Source: Bacteroidota bacterium
Lineage (GTDB): Bacteria > Bacteroidota > Bacteroidia > Bacteroidales > JACABE01
DNA: 64,000 nucleotides
Assembly: GCA_026391675.1 (NCBI GenBank)
Contig: JAPLDQ010000036.1
Location: forward strand, 1-64,000
Reading direction: 5' to 3'
Shown here one piece after another: positions 28,061 through 37,886 of the stretch; the stretch's first letter is position 1, and each line of letters opens with the position of its first letter. Made by a program: the position numbers and the translations under genes. The notes under the pieces were generated by a model that did not search any database, was not told where the DNA came from, and saw only the letters and a program-made list of their open reading frames with translations.

Positions 28061-30016
28061 TTAACGGATTATAATTCTGCCCAAGGCTGCTGAAATCATT
28101 TTTTTTATAGTAAGTAATCTCTTTTGCTTTTCCATTAAGATAATTACATCTTCATCATTAGTGAGTTCTTTTATTTCTTTGGCATTTGAGGCCAGCATTG
28201 CTTCTATTTTTTTCAGTTTAAAAGAATAAACCGAATGGTTTACCGATTCTTCCAGTATGAGCGTTTCATCTTCAGTTGGTACAAAAATCCGATGCATCTT
28301 TTGCCAGTTTTCGCTTAAAGAATAAGGTGAAGAAATCAGATTAATTGCGGTATTCCTTATATTTTCATCAGCATGGTGCATAAAATGCTGGTCGTTAGGC
28401 AAACTGTCAGCTGCTATCGCTTCAGCAAACGCATTAAAAATTAATTGATAATTCTTATTGTTGAAACTAAATTCATCACAAAGGATATCGTTCACAATAA
28501 ACTGTGCAATACTTATCTTTTTTGAAACTTTTTCGTTGTCTTCGTTTGTAGCCTGTACATTGATTTCTTTAGTACCAAAATTAAGCAATAAGCGGATAAT
28601 GTCTCTTTCCTGAAATTCAGCTTCTTCAAAATCGACTTCTTCTGTTTGTTTTTCGGCTATAACTGCAATTTCAGGAAATGATTCTTCACCTTCTCCTGTA
28701 GTTTTCTTCGAAAATTTCTTCCTTAACAGCTTATTGAGTTCGTTCAGCAGGGTTTGTTCCGGAATATTCATCATGGCGCTGCATTCCTTAGTATAAATAG
28801 AACGCGAAATACTATCAGGAATCAAAGAAATGGTATTTACAATTTCCTTAACCAGTTCAGCTTTCTTAATAGGATCGTGAGCTGCCTCTTCCAGTAATAA
28901 ATTGGTTTTGAACAGTATGAAATTATTGGCATTTTGCTGAATATATTCCTGCACTTCTGCAGAACGGTTTTTACGGGTAAAAGAGTCAGGATCCTCGCCA
29001 TCAGGGAAAAGGACGATTTTTACATTCATTCCTTCCTCCAATATCATATCAATACCGCGGAAACTTGCCTTTATACCAGCGGCATCACCATCATAGAGAA
29101 TCGTTATATTCTTGGTATACCGGCTAATCAGCCTTATTTGTTCAGTAGTTAATGATGTTCCTGATGAAGAAACCACGTTTTCAATACCTGCCTGATGCAA
29201 TGTAATTACATCAGTATATCCTTCAACCAAAAAGCAATTATCTCCGGAAATGATGGCATTTTTGGCAAAGTTGAGGCCGTATAGCACCTTACTTTTATTG
29301 TAAATATCCGTTTCAGGCGAATTAACATATTTGGGCTTTGATTTATCAGAACCAAGTATTCTGCCGCCAAAAGCAATAACTTTACCAGACAGGCTGTGAA
29401 TGGGAAACATTACCCTTGCCCTGAAACGGTCGTATTGTTTGCCTTCTTTATCAATACTAAAACCTGCCTTAACCAGCTGGTTTATTTTATAACCATTTTT
29501 TTGAGCATAAGCTGTAAAATCATCCCAATTATCCAGACAATAACCCAGTTCAAACTTTTTAATTGTAGCATCCGTAAATTCTCTTTCCTTAAAATACGAA
29601 AGCCCGATTGCACGGCCTTCTTCAGTATTATGTAAATTATCTACAAAATGCAGGTGTGCAAAATTAGTAATAGTAAACAGTGATTCTTTTTCGTCTAAAG
29701 AAGCTATTTGTTCGGCAGTTTGAACTTCTTCCTCTATCTCAATATTATATTTTCTGGCTAAATGCTTCAGCGCTTCAGGATAAGAAAAATGCTCGTGTTC
29801 CATCAAAAAATTGACTGAGTTGCCTGCTTTTCCACAACCAAAACATTTAAAAATTCCTTTTACAGGAGAAACCGTAAATGAAGGCGTTTTTTCATTATGG
29901 AAAGGGCATAAGCCGATAAGGTTTACACCCCGTTTGCGAAGTGAAACATATTCGCCGACAACCTCTTCAATACGGGCTGTTTCTATAATGTTTTGTATGA
30001 CGTCGGAACCTATCAA
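28061..30016 (-). CDS. dnaG: DNA primase
   Basis: DnaG makes RNA primers for replication. The 651-residue chain has the CHC2 zinc finger (C37, H40, C58, C61 in CPFHNEKTPSF and IFKCFGCG), the catalytic core with RARVMFPIHSLSGKVIAFGGRIL, the Toprim motif FLVEGYTDVITLHQAG with ILYDGDAAGIKA, and a C-terminal helicase-binding region. The start is TTG (TTG-ATA-GGT): an in-frame TAA lies one codon upstream and the next Met is beyond the zinc finger. A TACCTTTG -7 element at 30038-30045 leaves a short leader. Confidence 0.97.
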   Translation of the reverse strand: MIGSDVIQNIIETARIEEVVGEYVSLRKRGVNLIGLCPFHNEKTPSFTVSPVKGIFKCFGCGKAGNSVNFLMEHEHFSYPEALKHLARKYNIEIEEEVQTAEQIASLDEKESLFTITNFAHLHFVDNLHNTEEGRAIGLSYFKEREFTDATIKKFELGYCLDNWDDFTAYAQKNGYKINQLVKAGFSIDKEGKQYDRFRARVMFPIHSLSGKVIAFGGRILGSDKSKPKYVNSPETDIYNKSKVLYGLNFAKNAIISGDNCFLVEGYTDVITLHQAGIENVVSSSGTSLTTEQIRLISRYTKNITILYDGDAAGIKASFRGIDMILEEGMNVKIVLFPDGEDPDSFTRKNRSAEVQEYIQQNANNFILFKTNLLLEEAAHDPIKKAELVKEIVNTISLIPDSISRSIYTKECSAMMNIPEQTLLNELNKLLRKKFSKKTTGEGEESFPEIAVIAEKQTEEVDFEEAEFQERDIIRLLLNFGTKEINVQATNEDNEKVSKKISIAQFIVNDILCDEFSFNNKNYQLIFNAFAEAIAADSLPNDQHFMHHADENIRNTAINLISSPYSLSENWQKMHRIFVPTEDETLILEESVNHSVYSFKLKKIEAMLASNAKEIKELTNDEDVIILMEKQKRLLTIKKMISAALGRIIIR

Positions 30017-30037
30017 TTTTTATATAATTTCTTTTTA

Positions 30038-30045
30038 CAAAGGTA
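30038..30045 (-). promoter_or_regulatory. -7 promoter element for dnaG
   Basis: The minus strand reads TACCTTTG, an exact TAnnTTTG match, 21 nt from the TTG start codon of dnaG. Confidence 0.55.
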
Positions 30046-30082
30046 AATCTTTGAGGCAAATTTTAAGAAAAATAAAATGATA

Positions 30083-30694
30083 TTATTTTAAAAAATAATT
30101 TTTTGCCTGAGGGCCTTCGTTAAATAACAAATCGATAATACTTAAATCAGGAATAAATCCATGTTTTGCTTCAAACACCTGATAATAATGAGGGAAATTA
30201 TTCAAGTCTATATCAAGTTTGGGAGAAATCCGGTATCTGTAATCGTTTTCATCGTTGCTTATGGGTGAAAAGGCTTCAGAGTATTCAATATCAACAGAAA
30301 TATTTAATTTTTTAAGCAGTAAATTGAGTAAATCAGTATTGTAGTCAATTAAAAATTCATAGGAATGTTTATAAAAGCGCTCTAAATCATCACGGTAATA
30401 CAAAAAGAATGGTGATTTATTGTATGCAGACTCAATGGCCCGCCAGTGGTTCATTTGCCAGTTGCTTAAATAAGAAATCCTGATATCTTTCAATAAAGTA
30501 TGATTGCCATCAACTTTGTTTACCGGTATGCTCAGGCTTAATAATCCATTGGATGTCATTATATTACAACGATTGCGATAGCTCTGTTTAATGTAATTTT
30601 CGTATTTTTCAATTTTCAGAATATCAGAATGATGAATGGCAGCAATATAGGAAACCGGAGGAAGGTAAGCTGTGGATAATAATATTTCGCCCAT
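30083..30694 (-). CDS. WbqC-family protein
   Basis: The 203-residue protein matches the WbqC-like family: LLSTAYLPPVSYIAAIHHSD near the start, YIKQSYRNRCNIMTSNGLLSLSIPV, DIRISYLSNWQMNHWRAIESAYNKSPFFLYYRDDLERFY, and a C-terminal half with YRISPKLD and FEAKHGFIPDLSIIDLLFNEG. Members are linked to surface glycan synthesis, and some transfer acyl or amino-acid groups to sugars; the reaction here is not known. The ATG at 30694 is preferred over 30724 because a -7 element lies between them. It precedes dnaG on the same strand. Confidence 0.88.
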   Translation of the reverse strand: MGEILLSTAYLPPVSYIAAIHHSDILKIEKYENYIKQSYRNRCNIMTSNGLLSLSIPVNKVDGNHTLLKDIRISYLSNWQMNHWRAIESAYNKSPFFLYYRDDLERFYKHSYEFLIDYNTDLLNLLLKKLNISVDIEYSEAFSPISNDENDYRYRISPKLDIDLNNFPHYYQVFEAKHGFIPDLSIIDLLFNEGPQAKNYFLK

Positions 30695-30713
30695 CGTGTA
30701 ATTTTTTCTGTTG

Positions 30714-30721
30714 CAAAAGTA
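30714..30721 (-). promoter_or_regulatory. -7 promoter element for the WbqC-family gene
   Basis: The minus strand reads TACTTTTG followed by CA, 20 nt before the ATG at 30694. It overlaps the region upstream of that start and so rules against the longer frame from 30724. Confidence 0.55.
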
Positions 30722-30772
30722 CAAATCAATTGAAATACAAAAAACATTTCACCAAATTATTGCCAAAATCAT

Positions 30773-30780
30773 TACTTTTG
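30773..30780 (+). promoter_or_regulatory. -7 promoter element for purB
   Basis: TACTTTTG matches TAnnTTTG and ends 34 nt before the purB ATG. With the opposite element at 30714-30721 it makes a compact divergent promoter region. Confidence 0.6.
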
Positions 30781-30814
30781 TACGTTTATTTATTAAAGTT
30801 AACCTTACATTCCA

Positions 30815-32167
30815 ATGAGTGATTTATTTTCATTGCATGCCATTTCTCCCGTTGATGGCAGATATAATAATCAAACCAAAGCTTTTGCGGCTTATTATTC
30901 TGAGCAATCCCTGATTCGTTACCGGGTTCAGGTTGAGATTGAATATTTTATTGCTTTGTGCGAATTGCCTTTGCCTCAGCTATCAAATTTTGATAAGAAT
31001 TTATATCATGAGTTAAAAAAAATATATCTTGAATTTTCTGATCAGGATGCATTATTGGTAAAAGATATCGAAAAAACGACCAATCATGATGTTAAAGCTG
31101 TTGAATATTTTATCAAGCAAAAATTTGATGTTCTTCAATTAAATCAATATAAAGAATTTATTCACTTCGGCTTAACTTCACAGGATATAAACAATACAGC
31201 TCAACCACTTTCCATTAAAGAATCCAATGAAAATGTTCTGCTTAATGCTATATTTGATGTAATTACTATATTGAAAGCAAAGGCTGATGAATGGAAATCA
31301 GTTCCCATGCTGGCGCGCACACACGGACAACCAGCATCGCCCACTTTATTGGGAAAAGAAATACAGGTTTTTATTGAAAGACTGGAATTTCAGCTAAAAT
31401 TATTGCAAACCATACCTTATTCCGCTAAATTCGGAGGTGCAACCGGAAATTTTAATGCCCATCATGTTGCTTATCCGGAAATAGACTGGGTTAAATTTGC
31501 CAATAACTTTGTAAATAATATACTTGGGTTGAACCGCTCTCAAACAACCACTCAGATAGAGCATTACGATAATCTGTCTGCACTTTTTGATAATCTGAAA
31601 CGCATAAATACTATTTTTATAGATCTTTGCCGTGATTGCTGGACCTATATTTCGATGGATTATTTTAAGCAGCAACTTAAAGCTGGAGAAGTAGGTTCTT
31701 CAGCAATGCCCCATAAAGTAAATCCTATAGATTTTGAAAATGCAGAAGGAAATCTGGGTTTAGCCAATGCCATTTTTGAACATTTATCAGCAAAATTGCC
31801 CATTTCACGTCTGCAACGCGATTTAACCGACTCTACAGTAAGCAGAAATATTGGGGTGCCAATGGCACACACTTTAATTGCGTTAAAATCGTTGATAAAA
31901 GGATTAAATAAACTGATATTAAACGAAACTGCTTTAAACAACGATTTAGAAAATAACTGGGCTGTTGTTGCTGAAGCCATACAGACAATATTACGCAGAG
32001 AAGCTTATCCAAACCCTTATGAAGCCTTAAAAGCTTTAACCAGAACCAACGAAAAGATAACACAATCAAGTATTTCTAATTTTATTGAAAATCTGGATAT
32101 AACAAAAGAATTGAAACAGGAATTGATGAAAATTACTCCCCAAAATTACGTTGGAATTATAAAGTAG
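30815..32167 (+). CDS. purB: Adenylosuccinate lyase
   Basis: PurB cleaves adenylosuccinate and SAICAR in purine synthesis. The 450-residue protein belongs to the fumarase/aspartase superfamily. It begins LHAISPVDGRYNNQTKAFAAYYSE, has TTNHDVKAVEYFIKQKF, FIHFGLTSQDINNTAQPL, MLARTHGQPASPTLLGKE, and the signature loop GSSAMPHKVNPIDFENAEGN with the catalytic serine. Length is typical for this branch, which resembles the E. coli type. It lies 45 nt upstream of the ABC exporter gene; co-transcription is possible. Confidence 0.97.
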   Translation: MSDLFSLHAISPVDGRYNNQTKAFAAYYSEQSLIRYRVQVEIEYFIALCELPLPQLSNFDKNLYHELKKIYLEFSDQDALLVKDIEKTTNHDVKAVEYFIKQKFDVLQLNQYKEFIHFGLTSQDINNTAQPLSIKESNENVLLNAIFDVITILKAKADEWKSVPMLARTHGQPASPTLLGKEIQVFIERLEFQLKLLQTIPYSAKFGGATGNFNAHHVAYPEIDWVKFANNFVNNILGLNRSQTTTQIEHYDNLSALFDNLKRINTIFIDLCRDCWTYISMDYFKQQLKAGEVGSSAMPHKVNPIDFENAEGNLGLANAIFEHLSAKLPISRLQRDLTDSTVSRNIGVPMAHTLIALKSLIKGLNKLILNETALNNDLENNWAVVAEAIQTILRREAYPNPYEALKALTRTNEKITQSSISNFIENLDITKELKQELMKITPQNYVGIIK

Positions 32168-32212
32168 CAACTTAATAACCTAATAACCATTAACTTATTA
32201 AACAATAACTAA

Positions 32213-34036
32213 ATGTACAAATTAAATTTTATCTACAAATATCTTACCCGTTACATCGCCGGAATATTTGTGGGTATTTTATTTAGTTTACTGGCTGTTA
32301 TCCTAACGGTTTTTACCTTTGCCATGATTATTCCATTTCTGGAGTTGTTATTTAATAAGATAAAAATGGTGGATACTGCTGTTCCATTTTCTATGAATGC
32401 AGAATCCATAAAAAATAATTTCTTTTATTTCTTTTCTGAAATAATAAGGAATCATGGGAAACAACAAGCTTTGCTTTATTTAACGATAAGTGCAGTTGTA
32501 TTATATTTTCTGAAAAACTTTTTCACTTATGCTGCCACCTATATACTGGCACCCATTCGTAATGCTGTACTCAGGAGGATTCGGAATGATATTTATGTCA
32601 AGCTATTGATACTTCCACTTGGGTTTTACAGATACAACAAAAAAGGAGATATCATTTCGCGTGCTACCAATGATGTGCAGGAACTCGATGAATCGATTAT
32701 GAAACCCTTACAGGCACTATTTGTTCAGGTACTGACCATCATATTTTACCTGATAACACTGTTTATCATTAATTACAAACTTACACTCTTTGTATTGATA
32801 TTACTACCAATTGGCGCATTGATCATAAGCAGGGTATCAAAGATGCTGAAGAAAACAGCTTCAAAGCTACAAACCAGACAGGGATTTATATTATCCTTAA
32901 TTGAAGAATCAATTACAGGATTGAGGGTGATTAAAGGATTTAATGCAATCGATTTTTCTAACGAAAGATTTAAAAAAAGTAATTACAGCTTTACCCGTAT
33001 TAAAAATATTATCTACCGCAGAACTGACCTGGCTTCGCCTTTAAGTGAATTTCTGGGAACCATTATTGTTATGATTATATTATTGTATGGCGGTTCCATG
33101 ATTTTAAGTCAGAATTCGAGCTTAAATGCCGAATCGTTTATCCTTTATCTGATGCTCTTTATTATGATTATCAACCCGGCCAAGAACCTCACAACAGCAT
33201 TTTATTTTATACAAAAAGGCAGGGCTTCAATTGAACGGGTAAAATTTATACTTGACGCTGAGGAAGTAATAGAAGAAAAGGAAAACGCCATTAAAATCAA
33301 TAGATTTAGCAAAAATATTATTTTTAAGGATGTGTATTTTGCTTATGATATTGATAAAATTGTACTTAACAAGATAAATCTGGTGATAGAATGCGGTAAA
33401 TCAATTGCTATTGTTGGTCCTTCAGGTGCCGGTAAATCTACAATGGTTGATTTAATTGCCCGTTTTTATGACTGTACTGGAGGCGAATTGATGATAGATG
33501 GCATTCCCATAAAAGATCTTGCAATTGACATGCTAAGAAGTTTGTTCGGTATTGTTTCTCAGGATACAATTTTGTTTAACGATACAGTCTACAATAATAT
33601 AGCTTTTGGAAATGAAGAAATAGCAAGGGAAAAAGTAATTGAAGCCGCTAAAACAGCCAATGCCCATGATTTTATCATGCAAATGAGTGATGGCTATGAC
33701 ACTTTAATTGGCGACAGGGGCAGTTTATTGTCAGGTGGTCAACGGCAGCGGTTAAATATTGCCAGAGCAGTGTTGAAAAACCCACCCATCCTTATTTTGG
33801 ATGAAGCCACCTCAGCACTTGATATGGAATCAGAACGATTGGTTCAGGATGCACTTGAAAAAATTATGAAAGGAAGGACAACAATAGCTATTGCACATCG
33901 CCTTTCCACTATACAGAATATGGATGAAATTATTGTACTGGATAAAGGCAATATTGCTGAAAGAGGTAAACACAACGATTTAATTGCTAAAAACGGATTG
34001 TACCGGAAATTACATGATATGCAGTCGTTTAAATAA
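32213..34036 (+). CDS. ABC exporter, MsbA-like half transporter
   Basis: The 607-residue protein fuses a six-helix exporter-type membrane domain (about 1-335) to an ATPase domain. The ATPase has Walker A GPSGAGKST (about 402-410), Q-loop VSQDT, signature LSGGQRQRL, Walker B ILILDEATSALD and switch His in IAHRLST. The general layout and Bacteroidota context suggest lipid A or lipid flipping (MsbA-like), but drug exporters look the same at this level, so no symbol is given. It would act as a homodimer in the inner membrane. Confidence 0.92.
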   Translation: MYKLNFIYKYLTRYIAGIFVGILFSLLAVILTVFTFAMIIPFLELLFNKIKMVDTAVPFSMNAESIKNNFFYFFSEIIRNHGKQQALLYLTISAVVLYFLKNFFTYAATYILAPIRNAVLRRIRNDIYVKLLILPLGFYRYNKKGDIISRATNDVQELDESIMKPLQALFVQVLTIIFYLITLFIINYKLTLFVLILLPIGALIISRVSKMLKKTASKLQTRQGFILSLIEESITGLRVIKGFNAIDFSNERFKKSNYSFTRIKNIIYRRTDLASPLSEFLGTIIVMIILLYGGSMILSQNSSLNAESFILYLMLFIMIINPAKNLTTAFYFIQKGRASIERVKFILDAEEVIEEKENAIKINRFSKNIIFKDVYFAYDIDKIVLNKINLVIECGKSIAIVGPSGAGKSTMVDLIARFYDCTGGELMIDGIPIKDLAIDMLRSLFGIVSQDTILFNDTVYNNIAFGNEEIAREKVIEAAKTANAHDFIMQMSDGYDTLIGDRGSLLSGGQRQRLNIARAVLKNPPILILDEATSALDMESERLVQDALEKIMKGRTTIAIAHRLSTIQNMDEIIVLDKGNIAERGKHNDLIAKNGLYRKLHDMQSFK

Positions 34037-34050
34037 TATTATGCAGCATT

Positions 34051-36453
34051 TTATTCCAAAATAACAATTTCTACCCTTCTGTTTTCTCTTGCCTGTGTTT
34101 CGTTCTTCTCAGGATTCCAAATAGCTTGTTGCTTTCCAAAACCTAAAACTTTAATCCTTTCTGAACGGATTCCCTGCTGCACCATAGCTTCTTTTATTTC
34201 ACTTGCTCTGCGCAACGAAAGCCGGTTACAATATTCATCACTTCCAACTCTATCGGTATGACCAATCAAGACCACTTCACACGATGGCTTTTCCTTCATT
34301 ATCCTGACATAACTGGTAATTACATCTTTGTATTTGGGCAATATTTCCGTTCTGTCAAAATCAAACAATGTAATTACCTGTGGTAAAACTGTTGGTTTTA
34401 ATTTGCTAAGCCTTTTCAAACTATCTGATAATGATATAAAATTGTTTGTATTTCCGTTATTTAATTCCAGCGGCATTACATTATAATCTTCGCCAATATA
34501 TAGCTTTGAGGTGGTTGATTCGGTTTTTAAATTATTATTATAAATTAACTCTATTGTTCTTTCTCTGTCAGCAACCCTGGGTTTATAGGTAATTTCGTAA
34601 AAGTATTTAGTTGTTCTTACAAACTCATTAAAAACCTTTTCCAAAGATTTATGATTCCGGATATTATAATGTTTCCCTCCGCTCAAACTAGCCATTTCAT
34701 CCAGTAATTCCATATTGGTACCATCACCATAAGAAATTATATACATCGGAATATTATTTGCTCTCGATTTAGCTATTACAGCACTGGATGAAACAGCATA
34801 ATCTTTATAAAAAGGCATGGATGCGTTTTCATAACCATCGGTAAACAAGATCAATCTTTTAAATCTGGAATCAACAGTGTCAAACTGCCTTAATCCTAAA
34901 TCAGTACCGGCATAGAGGGCAGTCCCTCCTCCCATTCCGGTTAATCCATTAAAGCCAAATTTTTTATACATTACCGTTTTGTCATCAGTAAGTGGCATAA
35001 GGCTATCGAGCTTATCATCAAATTTTACAAATGAAATTCTATCTTTATCATTAACCAACTTAATAAATTTATCTATCGAGCGCTCCAGATAAACAATATC
35101 AGTAGCCATAGATCCGCTATAGTCGAGTACTAATGAGAAATCGCTGTTTGTATTTAAATTATAAATTTCTTTAACATCAAAATTATTTACAGGATATTTT
35201 ACATCATCAATCTTTTCGACCAACTGTTTAAAATATTTCCTGAATGAATTTTTCCGGTCAGTTTCTGAAATCAAATTTGTAATAAAATAACCCGAAGTAT
35301 CTACTACTAAAACATATAGCTTAATTTCATCAGGATATTTACTTTTATCAATACCAAAAATTTCAAAATTTAATTTTGATTTAGCATTTAATTCTGAAAA
35401 GGATTTGGTTCCTTCAATAAACTTACGTTCAACTACCTGAATAGATTTTGGATAATGATAGGTAAGGTTTTTATACTTAAAAACTAATTCAAATCTGGTA
35501 TTTTCAACCACTTTCTGGCGGATGCTTCCATTTGCAGCCCTTTTATATATTCTTTTCCCATTGGAAAAAATCAAACTGTCAATATCTTTTACTTCCCAGC
35601 TTAAATCAATTTCACCACCTTTTTCAACTTTTTCAGGACATTTAAATTTTACCATATCAGCCGGTAAAACAAATACTTTAAATGTTTTAGTAATATTTTT
35701 CCCATTTAAGCGCGTCGCAATAAATTTATAAGTCATCGATTTTTGGGGTTTCAGTTTAACCTGATCAATAGGTTTAAATTCCTGATCAATACCTGAAATT
35801 CTTATTTTTGATGAGTTTTTAAAATTCCAGAAAAGTGTAATTTCCTCACCAAAACACAAAACCGAATCGCCATAAATCTGATCAGGTTGTTTTACATCAA
35901 TGTGAATCGTTTTTTCAGTAAATCTCCCATTTTTATTATAAGCAACAAGTGTAAACATATGAGTTGTATCCAGCAATGCACTATAATAACCGGAAGGAAA
36001 CAAAGTGTCAGGCAAACCTTTAATACTAACCCATTTTGTATTTGACGCTTTCCAGTTAATTAATATAGGATCTTCATCATAAACGCTTAAAGGATAGCTA
36101 ATTTCATCGAAATCTGGTGGTAATATATTTAACCGTGTTGAAAACCGTTTTTCTTTACCCTTTTTATTAATTACTTTAAGCGTAAAGGTTTTACTTTGTT
36201 CAGGATATACAGGAATCTGGCCAATTGAATTGACATTATCAGCATACTCATCAAGCGAAATACTTACGATATCAGGGTTTGGAAATACTTCCCATTTTAA
36301 TAGCGTTGTATCTCCCTGTTGTATCCTCTTTGATGAAGTTGTAAAAACTGCATCAATCGAATGTTTGCTGCACGAAGAAAGAAAAGTTGAAATAAAAAGA
36401 ACAAATATCAGTCTGAAAATTAATTGTTTATCAAAAGAATTCTTTAATATCAT
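34051..36453 (-). CDS. Lipoprotein with VWA domain and C-terminal OmpA domain
   Basis: The 800-residue protein has a signal peptide with lipobox (LSSC near residue 28). The N-terminal half consists of several Ig-like beta-domains, each starting with a phrase like IQQGDTTLLKWEV or VEKGGEIDLSWEV. A von Willebrand A domain follows (about 430-610) with the MIDAS motif DYSGSM. It ends in an OmpA peptidoglycan-binding domain (FDFDRTEILPKYK...VVLIGHTDRVGSDEYCNRLSLRRA). It probably links the outer membrane to the cell wall and binds a protein partner through the VWA domain. It is convergent with the exporter gene. Confidence 0.88.
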   Translation of the reverse strand: MILKNSFDKQLIFRLIFVLFISTFLSSCSKHSIDAVFTTSSKRIQQGDTTLLKWEVFPNPDIVSISLDEYADNVNSIGQIPVYPEQSKTFTLKVINKKGKEKRFSTRLNILPPDFDEISYPLSVYDEDPILINWKASNTKWVSIKGLPDTLFPSGYYSALLDTTHMFTLVAYNKNGRFTEKTIHIDVKQPDQIYGDSVLCFGEEITLFWNFKNSSKIRISGIDQEFKPIDQVKLKPQKSMTYKFIATRLNGKNITKTFKVFVLPADMVKFKCPEKVEKGGEIDLSWEVKDIDSLIFSNGKRIYKRAANGSIRQKVVENTRFELVFKYKNLTYHYPKSIQVVERKFIEGTKSFSELNAKSKLNFEIFGIDKSKYPDEIKLYVLVVDTSGYFITNLISETDRKNSFRKYFKQLVEKIDDVKYPVNNFDVKEIYNLNTNSDFSLVLDYSGSMATDIVYLERSIDKFIKLVNDKDRISFVKFDDKLDSLMPLTDDKTVMYKKFGFNGLTGMGGGTALYAGTDLGLRQFDTVDSRFKRLILFTDGYENASMPFYKDYAVSSSAVIAKSRANNIPMYIISYGDGTNMELLDEMASLSGGKHYNIRNHKSLEKVFNEFVRTTKYFYEITYKPRVADRERTIELIYNNNLKTESTTSKLYIGEDYNVMPLELNNGNTNNFISLSDSLKRLSKLKPTVLPQVITLFDFDRTEILPKYKDVITSYVRIMKEKPSCEVVLIGHTDRVGSDEYCNRLSLRRASEIKEAMVQQGIRSERIKVLGFGKQQAIWNPEKNETQARENRRVEIVILE

Positions 36454-36635
36454 AGTAGCTGCATAAGAGTTTATATATATACTTAAAGTATTTTTTTATT
36501 ACTAATTTTATTTATACGGTATTCTTTCATTTTAGTTTTAAATAAATTCTAAAATGAAGAATAAAATTTTCTTTTATAAACTTAGTGATTTTTCAATTGT
36601 TATTTTAACCTGATGCGCAAATTAAAATAATACCT

Positions 36636-37430
36636 ATGGATGCCAGAGTTGAAAAATGTTTAAATACCAATATCAAAGATCTGATAAATGAATTTAACGA
36701 AATCCAGACAGCACTGGATAAATATGAAATCGGTTGTGCACCCTGTAGTCTTGGAACCTGCAAATTAAAAGATGTTGTAAGCATACATAATCTGAATGCT
36801 GAAAACGAAAAACAATTATTTGAGAATATTTTTTCAATAATTTATCCAGGTGAATCTTTCGAAATTCCAAGAATTGCGCAGGAAAAAAAAACATCAGGGA
36901 ATGGAAATTCTATGTCACCACCACTAAGAATGCTTGTTGATGAGCATAAACTGATTAAAAGAATATTAGCTAAAATACCTGCCATTGTTGAAATATTGGA
37001 TGTAAAAAAGCAGGAACATAAAGACATTGTCTTGGCCGTGGCAGATTTCATTAAAAATTATGCAGATAAGTATCACCATGCCAAGGAAGAAGATGAATTG
37101 TTTGTTCAATTTGACACTTCGCTTGATATTATTCAGGTTATGATGAATGACCATGTTCAATCCCGCGGCTATGTTGCCGAAATGCTTCGTGGAGTTGAAG
37201 AAGGAGATACTTCTATAGTTAAAAACAATCTCATAAATTACCTGAATCTTTTAACAGAACACATTCATAAGGAAGATGATATTCTTTATCCCTGGATGGA
37301 TATGAATATGCAGACAAAAACAGTTGGAATGCTGTATTCCCGCTTTTTTGAAATCAATAATTCAAGACCTGATGTTCAGCCAAAATACGAAAAACTGGCA
37401 ACTATACTTGAAGAAAATTTTAGTTTATAA
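36636..37430 (+). CDS. Hemerythrin-domain protein with N-terminal Cys-rich domain
   Basis: The 264-residue protein has a small N-terminal helical domain (about 1-75) like DUF1858, with a CxxCxxxxC cluster in YEIGCAPCSLGTCKLKDVV. A linker then leads to a hemerythrin four-helix bundle (about 95-245). Candidate di-iron ligands are His in LVDEHKLIKR, HHAKEEDELF, MMNDHVQSRGY and EHIHKEDDILYPW. The pair of domains recalls the ScdA/RIC iron-sulfur-cluster repair proteins that respond to nitric oxide or oxygen. It is a single gene without signal peptide. Iron binding by the cysteine cluster is unproven. Confidence 0.85.
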   Translation: MDARVEKCLNTNIKDLINEFNEIQTALDKYEIGCAPCSLGTCKLKDVVSIHNLNAENEKQLFENIFSIIYPGESFEIPRIAQEKKTSGNGNSMSPPLRMLVDEHKLIKRILAKIPAIVEILDVKKQEHKDIVLAVADFIKNYADKYHHAKEEDELFVQFDTSLDIIQVMMNDHVQSRGYVAEMLRGVEEGDTSIVKNNLINYLNLLTEHIHKEDDILYPWMDMNMQTKTVGMLYSRFFEINNSRPDVQPKYEKLATILEENFSL

Positions 37431-37508
37431 AACTTTATTTATAATAATAAAAACAAGGCTTAAATCATTTTCAGATTTATTAACTAAATACACTAATTTG
37501 TAAAAAAT

Positions 37509-37569
37509 GTGGAGACCTGCAACCACTTTAAAAAAACGGGGCGTTTCCGAAAAGCCAAATGAGTAGGGT
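37509..37569 (+). ncRNA. Possible structured leader with pseudoknot
   Basis: The 157-nt leader before the DUF3764-like gene contains a GTGG/CCAC stem (37509-37512 with 37523-37526). Its loop CCTGC (37516-37520) can pair with GTAGG (37563-37567), including one G-U pair. A GGC/GCC stem (37540-37542 with 37554-37556) lies between. This would give an H-type pseudoknot next to the ribosome-binding region. The stretch is GC-richer than its surroundings. I do not match it to a known riboswitch. Confidence 0.3.
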
Positions 37570-37587
37570 AATTAAAAATTAAATAAA

Positions 37588-37860
37588 ATGAAAACTGTAA
37601 TAATTTCACATGTTGTAAATAATTTTTCAGACTGGAAAGTTGGATTTGATGAACACGAAAAAGTTCGTGCATCTTTTGGCATCAAGGTTGAATCTGTAAA
37701 TCAATCTCATTCTAACCCTAATGATGTTACTATAATATGTAATTTCCCTAATATTGAAGCCGTAAATGGATTTATTAATTCCCCTGAATTGCATGCAACG
37801 ATGGAAAAAGTAGGTGTTATTGGAAAACCTGATGTCAGAATATTGAACAAGGTTCAATAA
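37588..37860 (+). CDS. Small dimeric alpha-beta-barrel-like protein (DUF3764-like)
   Basis: The 90-residue protein MKTVIISHVVNNFSDWKVGFDEHEK... resembles DUF3764 or antibiotic-biosynthesis-monooxygenase-like small barrels. It has ISHVVNNFSDWKVGFDEH at the first strand and helix, VTIICNFPNIEAVNGFINSPELHATMEKVGV in the second half, and no signal peptide. Such proteins bind small molecules as dimers; function is unknown. An unusual GC-rich leader precedes it, and a hairpin terminator follows it. Confidence 0.7.
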   Translation: MKTVIISHVVNNFSDWKVGFDEHEKVRASFGIKVESVNQSHSNPNDVTIICNFPNIEAVNGFINSPELHATMEKVGVIGKPDVRILNKVQ

Positions 37861-37886
37861 TTATTTACCGTAAATGAATCTGAAGA

